DNA from: JANELJ01 sp024511395
GTDB lineage: Bacteria; Pseudomonadota; Gammaproteobacteria; GRL18
DNA: 64,000 bases
Assembly (NCBI GenBank): GCA_963681975.1
Contig: OY820613.1
Coordinates: 806,001 to 870,000 of the forward strand
Direction of reading: 5' to 3'
How positions within the stretch are numbered: the first letter of the stretch is position 1; the number at the start of each line of letters is the position of its first letter. Positions 18,202 through 28,513 of the stretch are shown here, piece by piece. The notes under the pieces were generated by a model that saw only the letters and a program-made list of their open reading frames with translations, was not told the origin of the DNA and made no database searches. Position numbers and translations under genes: made by a program.

Positions 18202-19128
18202 TTATTCCGGGGTTTTACCCATCATAAATTCCAGCAGGGCTTTTTGAGCATGCAGACGGTTACCGGCTTCATCCCAGACTACGCTTTGTGAGCCGTCAAT
18301 GACAGAAGCACTGACTTCTTCACCCCGATGTGCGGGCAGGCAATGCATAAACAGGGCATCTTTATCGGCCTGAGCCATGAGCCTGTCATCCACAATAAAT
18401 CCTTCAAAGGCTTTTTCCCTGCGGGCCTGTTCTTCTTCCTGGCCCATAGAGGTCCAGACATCGGTTACTACCAGATCGGCTCCAGTGGCGGCTTCCATAG
18501 GACTGCGGGTGATAGCTACCTGATCGCCGGCAGCTTCCACAATACTTGGTACTGGATCATAACCTTCAGGACAGGCAATATTCAGCTTAAATCCCCATTG
18601 ACGGGCAGCATTAATATAGGAATGGCACATATTATTACCATCGCCGATCCAGGCTACGGTTTTGCCTTCAATACTGTCGCGATGTTCCTGGTAGCATTGT
18701 ATATCAGCCAGTAACTGGCAGGGGTGATACATATCGGTGAGCGCATTAATGACTGGAATTGAGGAATACCGGGTAAAGGTTTCCAGTTTTTCATGTTCAA
18801 AGGTACGGATCATAATAATATCCACCATTTGTGACAGCACCCGGGCGCTGTCTTCTATGGGTTCACCACGGCCTAACTGGGTATCCCTGGGGGATAAAAA
18901 TAAAGCACCGCCACCGAACTGCAGCATGCCGGTTTCAAACGATACCCGGGTGCGGGTGGAGGATTTTTCAAAAATCATACCCAGCATCCGGTTTTTCAGA
19001 GGTTCGTAAATTTCACCGGCTTTCTGCATCTGTTTTAAAACAATGGCACGGTCAGTCATTTTTCTCAGATCAGTACTGGAAAAATCCATCAGGGTCAGAA
19101 AATGTCGTAATTGAGTTTCAGTTGTCAT
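18202..19128 (-). CDS. argF: Ornithine carbamoyltransferase
   Basis: The 308-residue protein makes citrulline from ornithine and carbamoyl phosphate. The carbamoyl-phosphate loop FEKSSTRTRVSFE (near 53), the HPCQLLAD motif, and the ornithine-site FMHCLPAHRGEE are all present. Length is normal. ATG start preceded by gagagaaac. It follows argD by 72 bp on the same strand, giving an argD-argF pair separate from argA at 0.5 kb. Confidence 0.96.
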   Translation of the reverse strand: MTTETQLRHFLTLMDFSSTDLRKMTDRAIVLKQMQKAGEIYEPLKNRMLGMIFEKSSTRTRVSFETGMLQFGGGALFLSPRDTQLGRGEPIEDSARVLSQMVDIIMIRTFEHEKLETFTRYSSIPVINALTDMYHPCQLLADIQCYQEHRDSIEGKTVAWIGDGNNMCHSYINAARQWGFKLNIACPEGYDPVPSIVEAAGDQVAITRSPMEAATGADLVVTDVWTSMGQEEEQARREKAFEGFIVDDRLMAQADKDALFMHCLPAHRGEEVSASVIDGSQSVVWDEAGNRLHAQKALLEFMMGKTPE

Positions 19129-19200
19129 TGTTTCTCTCCTGCCGGTCAGGTTATTGGTCAGTCAGTTTATCGAGTGTTATCTATCAATTAAGGTATGAAT

Positions 19201-20385
19201 TTATAAATGAACCCAGTCAGTAATTAATTCACTGACGATGCTTATAATTTCATCAGCCTGCTCACGGGTGGTGATCAGGGCCGGCAGCAGGCGAACCACC
19301 TTGTCTGCGGTTACATTTATTAATAGTTTTTTATCCAGAGCCTGTTTAACCAGTTCAGTACAGGGTCGATCCAGTTCTATACCTATCATTAGTCCTTTGC
19401 CGCGAATATCAGTAACCTTATTTTGTGCTATTAAGTCACTTAAACGCTTCCTGAACTGCTGTCGGAAATACTGGCCGAGATCAGCAGCGGCCTGTTCCAG
19501 TTGGTTTTTTTCCATAACCTCTAAAGTGGCCAGTGCGGCGGCACAGGCCAGTGGTGTACCTCCAAAAGTGGAGCCGTGGGTTCCAGGTGTCAGAGTTTCT
19601 GCTGCGGTTCCCTTTGCCACGCAGGCGCCAATTGGAAAGCCATTACCCAGGCCTTTGGCCAGGGTCATTACATCGGGAACAATATTACTGTGCTGACCGG
19701 CAAACCATTTTCCAGTACGGCAGACACCGGTCTGAATTTCATCCAGAATCATCAGGTAGTCATTGGTATCGCAATAGGCTCTGATTTCCTGCAAATAGCT
19801 TTCCGGCGGGGTTGCCAGTCCGCCTTCACCCTGCACCGGTTCAACCATTATGGCCACAATTTGATCATTATCTTTACAGGCGCTTTTAATGGCATCCATA
19901 TCGTTAAAATCAACATGAACAAAGCCGGGAATCAGGGGTTCAAAGCCGTCCTGAATTTTACTATTGCCGGTGGCAGATAAAGTGGACAGGGTTCGGCCAT
20001 GAAAGCTTTTATTGGCAACAATAATAGTCGGCAGGGCAATGCCCCGGTTATGACCGTAGCGGCGGGCAATTTTAATCGCCGCTTCATTGGCCTCGGCACC
20101 GGAGTTACAGAAAAACACCTTATCCATAGCAGAAAGCTTACAGAGTTTATCTGCCAGCTTTTCCTGATTGGGAATGCCGTATAAATTAGAGGTATGCATT
20201 AAGGTAGCAGCCTGCTCACAAACTGCCTTGCTGACTACTGGGTGTGCATGCCCCAAGCCGCAGACTGCAATACCAGTCAGTGCATCTAGGTAACGGTTAT
20301 CCTGTTTATCATAAAGATAACAGCCTTCACCTATGACAAAGCTGACCGGCAAGCGGCCATAAGTATTCATAACATGATCAGACAT
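19201..20385 (-). CDS. argD: Acetylornithine aminotransferase
   Basis: The 394-residue class-III PLP aminotransferase converts N-acetylglutamate semialdehyde to N-acetylornithine. Landmarks are NSGAEANEAAIKIARR (phosphate-binding and substrate region), LDEIQTGVCRTGKWF, and the PLP lysine in TLAKGLGNGFPIGA. Length and start match the ArgD family; in many bacteria it also serves lysine synthesis. It is the first gene of the argD-argF set. A perfect terminator-like hairpin lies 84 bp upstream of its start (20470-20498). Confidence 0.95.
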   Translation of the reverse strand: MSDHVMNTYGRLPVSFVIGEGCYLYDKQDNRYLDALTGIAVCGLGHAHPVVSKAVCEQAATLMHTSNLYGIPNQEKLADKLCKLSAMDKVFFCNSGAEANEAAIKIARRYGHNRGIALPTIIVANKSFHGRTLSTLSATGNSKIQDGFEPLIPGFVHVDFNDMDAIKSACKDNDQIVAIMVEPVQGEGGLATPPESYLQEIRAYCDTNDYLMILDEIQTGVCRTGKWFAGQHSNIVPDVMTLAKGLGNGFPIGACVAKGTAAETLTPGTHGSTFGGTPLACAAALATLEVMEKNQLEQAAADLGQYFRQQFRKRLSDLIAQNKVTDIRGKGLMIGIELDRPCTELVKQALDKKLLINVTADKVVRLLPALITTREQADEIISIVSELITDWVHL

Positions 20386-20469
20386 TAAAATTCGAATTTT
20401 TTGTTTAGACTTTTTATGGTTTAAGTTATTATCAGGCCATCTGTAATTTTAAAATAAACGGCTCAAAAT

Positions 20470-20498
20470 AAAAAAGCAGTCGGTAAGACTGCTTTTTT
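20470..20498. terminator. Perfect intrinsic-terminator-like hairpin between divergent genes
   Basis: AAAAAAGCAGTC and GACTGCTTTTTT form a perfect 12-bp stem around GGTAA. With A-tract and T-tract it could terminate in both directions. It is placed between the 5' ends of argD (-) and the Nudix gene (+), so it is either in the leader of one of them or isolates the two promoters. Confidence 0.75.
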
Positions 20499-20559
20499 GT
20501 AAATGAGAAATTATATTGATTTGCTTTCTCTAAATCAAGGGCTAATCTAGGTTATCTGA

Positions 20560-21474
20560 ATGGTAATAAATACTGAACAGGCTATCAAACAATCGAAGGA
20601 AGAACGTAACCAGGCATTTTTAAACTGGATAAAGCTCTGTAATGCGTTTAATAAAAAGGATTTTCTGCCCTTTTTTATTGAAAATACATTGCTGGGCTAT
20701 GTTCATAAAGACAATAAAAACCTGTTTAAATCCTTTAAACACTTAATGGTGTTTACGGATTTTAATGGCCAGGAAGGGCTGACTTTTCATCCGGATATTA
20801 ATTCTTTTGAATTGCGCACCAGAGCCGCTAATGAAATTGCTCAAAGCTGGTTAAAATCCGGTGTTATCACATCCTGGGTAGGAGAGCAGTATGACGTCAA
20901 TACTGGTTTCAACCATCCGTCTTTTTTTACCATTGAGCGGGTTGCCTCATCTATTCTAGGTATAAAAAAATACGGTATTCACCTTAATGCCTGGGTGGAA
21001 AAGCAGGGCGAAATGTATTTATGGGTAGCCCGACGCTCCAGAAACAAACCGATGTTTCCGGGTAAGCTGGATCATCTCGTCGCTGGAGGTTATGGCACGG
21101 GTTATACCATTGAACAGACCATGATTAAGGAATGCGGCGAGGAAGCCGGGGTGCCTGAAACTATTGCTAAAACTGCAGTTCCGGTTTCCATGGTGACCTA
21201 CAATATGGATGCCGGGCAGAAGTTACAGCAGGACAATCTGTTTATTTATGATTTAAAGCTTGATGCCTCTTTTGTACCGGAAAATACTGATGGGGAAGCT
21301 GAAGAGTTTTACCTCTGGCCGGTAGATAAGGTACTTAATATTGTCTCCACAACGGATGAATATAAAACCAACTGTAACTTGGTGATTATTGACTTTGTTA
21401 TTCGCCATGGTTTCCTGAAACCAGATGAACCTCTTTATACTGATCTCTGTGCGGGTCTGCAGCAGAGGATTTAA
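20560..21474 (+). CDS. Nudix hydrolase with N-terminal DUF4743-type domain
   Basis: The 304-residue protein has an N-terminal helical domain (about 1-125) of the type joined to Nudix in the thiamine-pyrophosphokinase-associated family, then a Nudix fold. The Nudix box spans about 176-198 and ends KECGEEAGV: the catalytic EE pair is kept, the R is K, and the first E is replaced by Tyr. The family hydrolyses nucleoside- or thiamine-diphosphate derivatives; the true substrate here is not determined. ATG start (or slightly downstream). It stands alone, followed by the IS island. Confidence 0.8.
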   Translation: MVINTEQAIKQSKEERNQAFLNWIKLCNAFNKKDFLPFFIENTLLGYVHKDNKNLFKSFKHLMVFTDFNGQEGLTFHPDINSFELRTRAANEIAQSWLKSGVITSWVGEQYDVNTGFNHPSFFTIERVASSILGIKKYGIHLNAWVEKQGEMYLWVARRSRNKPMFPGKLDHLVAGGYGTGYTIEQTMIKECGEEAGVPETIAKTAVPVSMVTYNMDAGQKLQQDNLFIYDLKLDASFVPENTDGEAEEFYLWPVDKVLNIVSTTDEYKTNCNLVIIDFVIRHGFLKPDEPLYTDLCAGLQQRI

Positions 21475-21585
21475 ATACCGTATCTGTAAACATTTTTTCT
21501 TAATTTATGCCTTATAATTTCGGAAGAATAGTCAATAAACTTGATAAGTCCCGCTTCTTTTCTATTATTAAACTAATACTTAACT

Positions 21586-22606
21586 AACCTGAATTCTGGA
21601 TAAGAACTAAAAAATATTGAACTAAATGCCTGTTTCTCGATCAGATCATTTAATGACCAAATCAAATGAATTTGAACAAGGAACAGGCAAGTGACTACTA
21701 TAGATGAATTGTATTGTAATATTGATGATTTCAACCAGTTCTTTTATCCTGAATGGGAAAAAACACTGCTGGAATCCGGTGATAAAAAGAGAAGACGACA
21801 AGGTGTAATGAGCCCCGGTGAACTGATGACTATCCTGATTAACTTTCATCAGTCACATTACAAAGATTTTAAGAGTTATTATTTATGCCATGTGCATCAA
21901 CATCTTAGGAAAGAGTTTCCAAATTTATTGAGCTATAGCCGTTTCCTGTGAGTGATGTCATCGGTACTGGTGCCATTATGCGCTTACTTTACTCATTGCA
22001 AAGGAAAGCCCACCGGAATTGCCTTTGTTGATGCGAGCAGCATTAAAGTATGCCAAAACATTCGCATACCCGGGCATAAAGTCTTTGATGGTGTTGCTCA
22101 GCGAGGCAAATCGACCATGGGGTGGTTCTATGGGTTTAAAGTTCACCTGATCATTAATCATAAAGGTGAAATACTGGCCACTAAATTGACGGCGGGTAAT
22201 GTAGATGACAGAAAACCGGTTCCTGAAATGGCCAAAGACTTATATGGAAAGCTTTATGGTGACAAAGGCTATGTCTCCAGTCTTTTAAGTGATGAACTGT
22301 TTGAACAGGATGTCGGGCTTATTACCCATGTCAGACGAAACATGAAACCACGTGCCATTGCATTGTGGGATAAGATTATGCTGAAAAAACGTTTTATAAT
22401 TGAAACGGTTAATGAGCAGCTAAAAAATATTACACAGATTGAACATTCACGTCATAGAAGCGTAAGTGGTTTTATGTTGAACCTTATTGGTTCTCTGATT
22501 GCCTATTGTCATAAAAAAGACAAGCCGACAATCAGAATAGATGAGAGTGATATGAAAACTCTCTGTATTTAGGTAAATGACTGGGTTCTTATCCAGATCT
22601 CAGGTT
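21586..22606 (+). mobile_element. IS982-family element, copy A (1021 bp)
   Basis: The ends are AACCTGAATTCTGGATAAG and the complement of CTTATCCAGATCTCAGGTT, 22-bp inverted repeats with two mismatches. Only a 4-bp match (AACT) flanks it. IS4-type copy 2 has inserted at its right end. Confidence 0.88.
21691..22572 (+). pseudogene. IS982 transposase, one in-frame stop
   Basis: The frame MTTIDELYCNIDDFNQFF...GFMLNLIGSLIAYC is complete except for TGA at 21949-21951 between SYSRFL and VMSSVL; copy B has GGA (Gly) there, so this is a G-to-T nonsense change. The DDE core includes GIAFVDASSIKVC, YGDKGYVSS and KRFIIETVNEQLK. Confidence 0.88.
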
Positions 22607-22612
22607 AACTAA

Positions 22613-24197
22613 CTAAAGTTTAGAGTTTTAGAACCCCCAAAAAGGAGAGTCATTTAAAATTTATTGATTACCTCAGTTAACCGATAGTCCGTAACAGGAA
22701 CCGGGTATCCTTTGCTGAAGCCGCCGTGAATCCATCCATGGATGCTTTTCGACAGCCACCCTGCTGTCGAAACTTCATCAAGGGACACCCGGCCCCTGTT
22801 ACTCCGAGGTAAACAAAATAATTCAGTAAAAACAGGAAAAAAATGTAAAAAAAAGCAAAAAACAGTTGACAAAAATTCGGCAGCATTGCGGTCTTCAGTA
22901 AGAAAAAACAAACTTCTGGAGGCCGCAATGCACACCAAAGGATACAGCAATATCCCCAGTGAACTGTTTTATTACATAACATTTTTAACCCGAGCGCTAC
23001 CCCTTAGGAGCACAAAAACCTTTATTGAGTTACTAATATCTTAAACTGATGAGACAGTGGACAGCTCTGTTTCTAAAGCTGTTTGGGGATAATCCGGTTT
23101 ATCTGGCCATAGATGACTCTATCGTGCTGCGTCCAAAAAGGCACCCATGAGTCAGATACACCACCAGCATGGTAATAAAACCAATCTGTCCCGGTATGTC
23201 AGAGGGCAATGCCGGGTAGCACTGGCTGCGATTGTTAAGCGTTCTGGCTGTAATACGGCTCTGCCATTGTTATTACGTTTAACACCACAGGCCGGTAACA
23301 GTGGTAAACTGGTGATTGCCCGAAGTCTTATCCGGGCATTGCTGGAACCGCTAAAAGATAAAGCGGTTACTGTATTGGTGGACAGTTGGTATATGCGCTG
23401 TTCTTTTATTGAACCGGTACAGGCTTATAATATGACGGTTATAGGTCAGGTACGAATCGATACCGTATTATATAAACGACCCTGGCAAGGTAAAGGCCGG
23501 GGACGACCCGGAAAATATGGGACACGTTATACAAAAGAAGAAATTAAACGGCTGCCTTTAAATAAGGAAACCGTACACCTGTATGGACGTGAACAGCAGG
23601 TTAATTACCGAACAGCGGTGGCTAAAGCACGCTTTCTGAATGGTCAGTCGGTATGCTTTGTCTGGTGTGAGTTTGAGGACTCTAAAGGGAAAAAAAGACC
23701 ACGTTTATTACTGTCAACAGATATGCAGTTAAGTGGTCTGGATATTATTGTCGCTTATGAAAAGCGCTGGTCGATTGAGCCCTTGTTCAATCAGTTAAAA
23801 AATGACTGGGGCATGAAACAGACCTGGCAGAAAACCCGGAAGGTGTTACATCGATGGGTACACATTATTGCTCTGGGGTATATTATACCTCAATTGCGGG
23901 CTATTAAATATCCGGACCCGGTATTGCGCTTAATTGATAATACGCCCTGGCGAAAGAATACACCCATTACTGCCGGAAGAATACGAATGGGACTGATAAG
24001 GTATTTTTCGCAGGTTAGGGTCAGGGACAGGTGGAATAGTAAGCCCCAAAAATTCCAGCCGCCGGATACAGATATTTTAAGGCGATTTGAAGCTTTGTTA
24101 TAAAAACAATTTCAAAACAGCTGGTTATAAACAAATTGTTAAAGAACGTATGAGCGAAACAGGACTCTCAAGGGTGAGCTGTCGCTCTAAACTTTAG
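22613..24197 (+). mobile_element. IS4-signature element, copy 2 (1585 bp)
   Basis: Same ends as copy 1, flanked by the 8-bp repeat TTAACTAA (22605-22612, 24198-24205). It shares with copy 1 the ~113-bp deletion but lacks copy 1's extra hairpin. The structured leader unit is at 22691-22802. Confidence 0.9.
22928..24103 (+). pseudogene. IS4-signature transposase, copy 2, deleted and frameshifted
   Basis: The stretch from 23147 to 24103 is one open frame because this copy has seven A at the run near 23690, giving KGKKRPRLLLSTDMQLSG across the point where copies 1 and 3 break. The N-terminal part is broken by the shared ~113-bp deletion and by loss of four bases near 23133, where copies 1 and 3 read VLR followed by HSKK or YSKK. 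Confidence 0.85.
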
Positions 24198-24208
24198 TTA
24201 ACTAAAAA

Positions 24209-25706
24209 GTCTGCCCTGAATAAAACATAGTGCATTGATTTATAAAGAAATATTGCTTGATTATGGGTGTTAAATTTGCAGGTTTTTGGTAAAATAAGCC
24301 TTATTACCTTGCAAATTTCCAGACCAGAATGAAGCCAAAGAAACAGCCAAAAATACCTCAGGAAGACCTGTTCAGGATGCGCCCTGAAAACATGCTGGAC
24401 ATAAACCATAAGTTGATTAAGTTATCAAAACACATAGACCGGGAAAGTCCTGATAAAGAATGGGGCGCTTTGTTTGTATCCACTAAAGGTGCTCCTGCCA
24501 TACGCACTTGATTGATTGCAGGATTGCATTACCTGAAACACCTTCATGATTTATCAGATGAACAGGTAGTAAAAGGCTGGACAGAAAATCCGTACTGGCA
24601 GTATTTCTGTGGTGAAGAATACTTTCAGCATAAGATGCCCATACACCCTGTGACCATGACCAAATGGCGTAACCGGCCGGGTAAATCAGGCAGTGAAAAA
24701 TTACTGATTGAAACCATTAAAGCCGGACTAAAGAGTAAAACCATAAAGCCCGGCAGTTTAAAGAAAGTCACGGTAGATACTACCGTACAGGAAAAGAACA
24801 TCGCTTTTCCAACCGATTCAAAGCTCCTGAACAAAGCCAGAGAAAACCTGGTTAAACTGTCCAAAGAGCACGGTATTAAACTGCGCCAGAACTATAATCG
24901 GGTTGGGCCGCAATATGTACTAATGGCCAGTCGTTATGCACATGCAAAACAGTTTAAACGCATGAAGAAAATGAACAATAAATTGAAATCCCGTTTAGGT
25001 CGTGTTAAACGGGATATTGAACGACAACTGCCCAATTATTCTGTCGATATTCAGTCATTGTTTGAAGTAGCTCTAAAACAGGCTCAGAAACTGATTGAGC
25101 AGGAGCAGCACAGTAAGAACAAGCTTTACAGTTTACATGCTCCTGAAGTCGAGTGTATCAGTAAAGGCAAAGTTCATAAGCCTTATGAATTTGGAGTTAA
25201 AGCCAGTATCGCGGTAACTAACAAGGAAGGCTTTGTTATTGGTGCTCAAAGTTGTCCGGGCAATCCTTATGATGGACATACCTTGCTGCCACAACTGGAA
25301 CAGATAAAACAGTTTACAGCCGTACAACCGGAACAATGCTTTGTTGACCGTGGTTATCGTGGACATGAAGTAAAAGACACTAAAGTTTTTATCTCAGGTC
25401 AGAAGTGAGGCGTTACCCGAAGTATTAAAAAGGCATTAAAACGGCGCAGTGCGATTGAGCCTGAAATTGGTCATATGAAAAATGATGGCCGTTTAGACCG
25501 CTGCTACCTCAAAGGTGCAGTCGGTGATGCCATTAATGTGGTTATGGTGGCCGCTGGTCATAACTTAAGAAAGATCCTCAATAAGCTCCGGCTTTTGTGG
25601 CTCAAAATTATTTCCGGTTTGATGGGATATTTTATCAAACCAGAACAATCAGCCGCTTTAAACCTGGCTTGATGTCAGACTTAAAACGGTATTATTCAGG
25701 TTGAAC
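24209..25706 (+). mobile_element. IS5-type element, copy 3 (full length, no matching duplication)
   Basis: 1498 bp with normal ends. Left flank TAAAAA and right spacer TATTTA do not match. Only TATTTA separates it from copy 4, so the two stand in tandem. Confidence 0.9.
24329..25672 (+). pseudogene. IS5-type transposase, copy 3, two nonsense codons
   Basis: The frame is full length but has TGA at 24509-24511 and at 25406-25408. Both are CGA (Arg) in the intact copies, so both are C-to-T changes. D150, D340 and E377 codons remain. Confidence 0.92.
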
Positions 25707-25712
25707 TATTTA

Positions 25713-27210
25713 GTCCACCCTGAATAAAACATATAGCATTGATTTATAAAGAAATATTGCTTGATTATGGGTGTTAAATTTGCAAGTTTTTGGTAAAATA
25801 AGCCTTATTACCTTGCAAATTTCCATACCAAAATGAAGCCAAAGAAACAGCCAAAAATACCTCAGGAAGACCTGTTCAGGATGCGTCTTGAAAACATGCT
25901 GGACTTAAATCATGAGTTGATTAAGTTATCAAAACACATAAACTGGGAAAGTCTTGATAAAGAATGGGGAGCCCTGTTTATATCCACTAAAGGCGCTCCT
26001 GCTATACGCACTCGCCTGATTGCAGGATTGCATTACCTGAAACATCTGCATGATTTATCGGATGAACAGGTCGTAAAAAGCTGGACAGAAAATCCGTACT
26101 GGCAATGTTTTTGTGGAGAAGAATACTTTCAGCATAAGATGCCTATACACCCTACGACCATGACCAAATGGCGTAACCGGCTGGGTAAGTCAGGCAGTGA
26201 AAAATTACTGATTGAAACCATTAAGGCCGGACTAAAGAGTAAAACCATAAAGCCCGGCAGTTTAAAGAAAGTCACGGTAGATACTACCGTACAGGAAAAG
26301 AACATCGCTTTTCCAACCGATTCAAAGCTCCTGAACAAAGCCAGAGAAAACCTGGTTAAACTGTCCAAAGAGCACGGTATTAAACTGCGCCAGAATTATA
26401 ATCGGATTGGACCTCAATATGTATTAATGGCCAGTCGTTATGCTCATGCAAAACAGTTTAAACGCATGAAGAAAATGAATAATAAACTGAAATCCCGTTT
26501 AGGTCGCGTTAAAAGGGATATTGAACGACAACTGCCCAATTATTCTGTTGATATTCAGTCACTGTTTGAAGTGGTTCTGGAACAGGCACAGAAACTGATA
26601 GAGCAGGAGCAGCACAGTAAGAACAAGCTTTACAGTTTACACGCCCCGGAAGTCGAGTGTGTCAGTAAAGGCAAAGCTCATAAGCCTTATGAATTTGGGG
26701 TTAAAGCCAGTATCGCTGTGACCAACAAGGAAGGCTTTGTTATTGGGGCTCAAAGTTGTCCAGGAAATCCTTATGATGGACATACCTTGTTACCACAACT
26801 GGAGCAGATAAAACAGTTTACAGCAGTACAACCGGAACAGTGCTTTGTTGACCGGGGTTATCGTGGACATGAAGTAAAAGACACGAAAGTTTTTATCTCA
26901 GGTCAGAAACGAGGCGTTACCCGAAGTATTAAAAAGGCATTAAAACGGCGCAGTGCGATTGAGCCTGAAATTGGTCATATGAAAAACGATGGCCGTTTAG
27001 ACCGCTGCTATCTGAAAGGTGCAGTCGGTGATGCCATTAATGTGGTTATGGTAGCCGCTGGTCATAACTTAAGAAAGATCCTCAATAAGCTCCGGCTTTT
27101 GTGGCTCAAAATTATTTCCGGTTTGATGGGGTGTTTTATCAAACCGGAGCAATCTGCTGCTTTAAACCTGGCTTGAGGTCAGGCTTAAAACGGTATTATT
27201 CAGGTTGAAC
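25713..27210 (+). mobile_element. IS5-type element, copy 4 (full length, most diverged)
   Basis: 1498 bp; left flank TATTTA and right flank TAAATA differ. Its sequence differs from the other copies at many silent sites and several residues (for example NWESLDKEW, KSWTENPYWQCF, EVVLEQAQ), so it looks like an older lineage. Confidence 0.9.
25833..27176 (+). CDS. IS5-family DDE transposase, copy 4
   Basis: Intact 447-residue transposase. It has Cys in QCFCGEEYF where others have Tyr, and Val-Leu at 247-249, but keeps the DDE residues. Its open frame despite divergence suggests it was selected as active until recently. Confidence 0.9.
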   Translation: MKPKKQPKIPQEDLFRMRLENMLDLNHELIKLSKHINWESLDKEWGALFISTKGAPAIRTRLIAGLHYLKHLHDLSDEQVVKSWTENPYWQCFCGEEYFQHKMPIHPTTMTKWRNRLGKSGSEKLLIETIKAGLKSKTIKPGSLKKVTVDTTVQEKNIAFPTDSKLLNKARENLVKLSKEHGIKLRQNYNRIGPQYVLMASRYAHAKQFKRMKKMNNKLKSRLGRVKRDIERQLPNYSVDIQSLFEVVLEQAQKLIEQEQHSKNKLYSLHAPEVECVSKGKAHKPYEFGVKASIAVTNKEGFVIGAQSCPGNPYDGHTLLPQLEQIKQFTAVQPEQCFVDRGYRGHEVKDTKVFISGQKRGVTRSIKKALKRRSAIEPEIGHMKNDGRLDRCYLKGAVGDAINVVMVAAGHNLRKILNKLRLLWLKIISGLMGCFIKPEQSAALNLA

Positions 27211-27217
27211 TAAATAG

Positions 27218-28368
27218 CTGATCCTAAAAGTTGTCCACCCTATAACCTTTTCTGTTGAATTTCAGAACCAGGAAACGGGGACACATTATTCATAAATTTT
27301 CTAACATCTTCCATCAGGCTTTTCATTGTTGAATGTCGATGATTTCTGGTTACGGTATCATGTAACTGTTTCCATAATAGCTCTATTCTGTTTACCCAGG
27401 GGTGATAGGCTGGCTGAAATATCAGCTCAAACTTTTTATTATGGGACAGAAATGTTTTCGTTATCTGGCTTTTATGTATAACATAATTATCCGCTATCAA
27501 TCAGATGGTTTTAGCCTGCCTGTATCTTTTTCTTAACTCTGCCATCAGGCGTAAAAACAGGAATGAATTTTTACTTTCCCATTCTACCCAGACAACCTGA
27601 CCTGTTTTAGCATTCAGGGCACCGGCCAGATAATTCTTCTGGTTTTTACCAGGAGTGGGTATTCTGGTTTGTTATCCTTTTACAGACCAGAAACTGCCGA
27701 TACGTGGATTTAAATCAACATCGGCTTCATCCACATAAAATACAGAATGCTCAGCATTGGCTGATTGCAAGGCTTTCTCTATCATCTTAATTTTACGAGC
27801 TTTTTCCTTATCCTGTATGCATAGTGTCGGGCTGGCTCGTTTCCATTTTATACCCGGTTTAGGTAATAACCTCCGGATAGTAGAAGAATGAATATGGGTC
27901 TGAAATTCCTCGTTGACCTGCCGGGTTAATAATTCCGAAGTCCATCTTGAGTTAAAACATCCAAATTCTTTCGGCTGTTTCTGAAACAGTTCCAGTAAAC
28001 GGGTACTAATGGTTTCATTGATACTATAGGGTGTTCTGCCACGGTTTTCCGGAAACAGGGCTGATTCACCAAATTGTTCAAAGCGTTGTACCCATTTTCT
28101 TATGTTTGTTCGGCTGGCATTCAGTAATTGGGAAATCTGTTTCCTACTGTAGCACTGATGCAGGAGTAAAATAGCTTCAGCCCGCCTTCTGTAGTTACCA
28201 TCTTTATTAAATTGTACGACTTTTTTTAACTGTCGGCGTACAGGACGGCTCAGTTCCGTTATAATATTATTCATACTTAAGCTTTGTTTGATCAGGTTGT
28301 TTTGGTTAATTTCTTTGATCGATAAACAAAGCTTAAGTTCCATTTATATGGACACCATTTCGGAACAG
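27218..28368 (-). mobile_element. IS630-family element
   Basis: The ends are imperfect inverted repeats, CTGATCCTAAAAGTTGTCCA (27218-27237) and the complement of TGGACACCATTTCGGAACAG (28349-28368), with about five mismatches. It has cut an mscS gene: the C-terminal remnant follows at once on the right. Confidence 0.78.
27240..28343 (-). pseudogene. IS630-family transposase, two in-frame stops
   Basis: From 28343 (or the internal ATG at 28274, MNNIITELSRP) the minus strand reads a winged-helix N-terminus (SRKQISQLLNASRTNIRKWVQRF) and a DDE core (VFYVDEADVDLNPRIG; LIADNYVIHKS; PAYHPWVNRIELLW). TAA at 27674-27672 and TGA at 27503-27501 interrupt one otherwise continuous frame; CAA and CGA are the likely originals. 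Confidence 0.85.
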
Positions 28369-28372
28369 TTAT

Positions 28373-28513
28373 TTAGCGGTAACCAGTGAAATTAATGAAA
28401 TCATCAACAGGAAGTTTAATGATGCCAGAATTACCATTGCCTTTCCTTAGCGTGATGTACATCTGGATATTTCACAGCCCATTGATATTCGTTTACAGAA
28501 TGAGAAATTATAA
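28373..28513 (+). pseudogene. MscS-family mechanosensitive channel, C-terminal remnant
   Basis: A frame of 46 codons encodes LAVTSEINEIINRKFNDARITIAFP, TAG at 28448, then RDVHLDISQPIDIR, ending at TAA 28511-28513. The motif of a small-channel MscS C-terminus (FNEAGIxIPFPQRDVHL) is clear, with Q changed to stop. The channel and its pore helices are lost to the IS630 insertion side. Confidence 0.75.
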
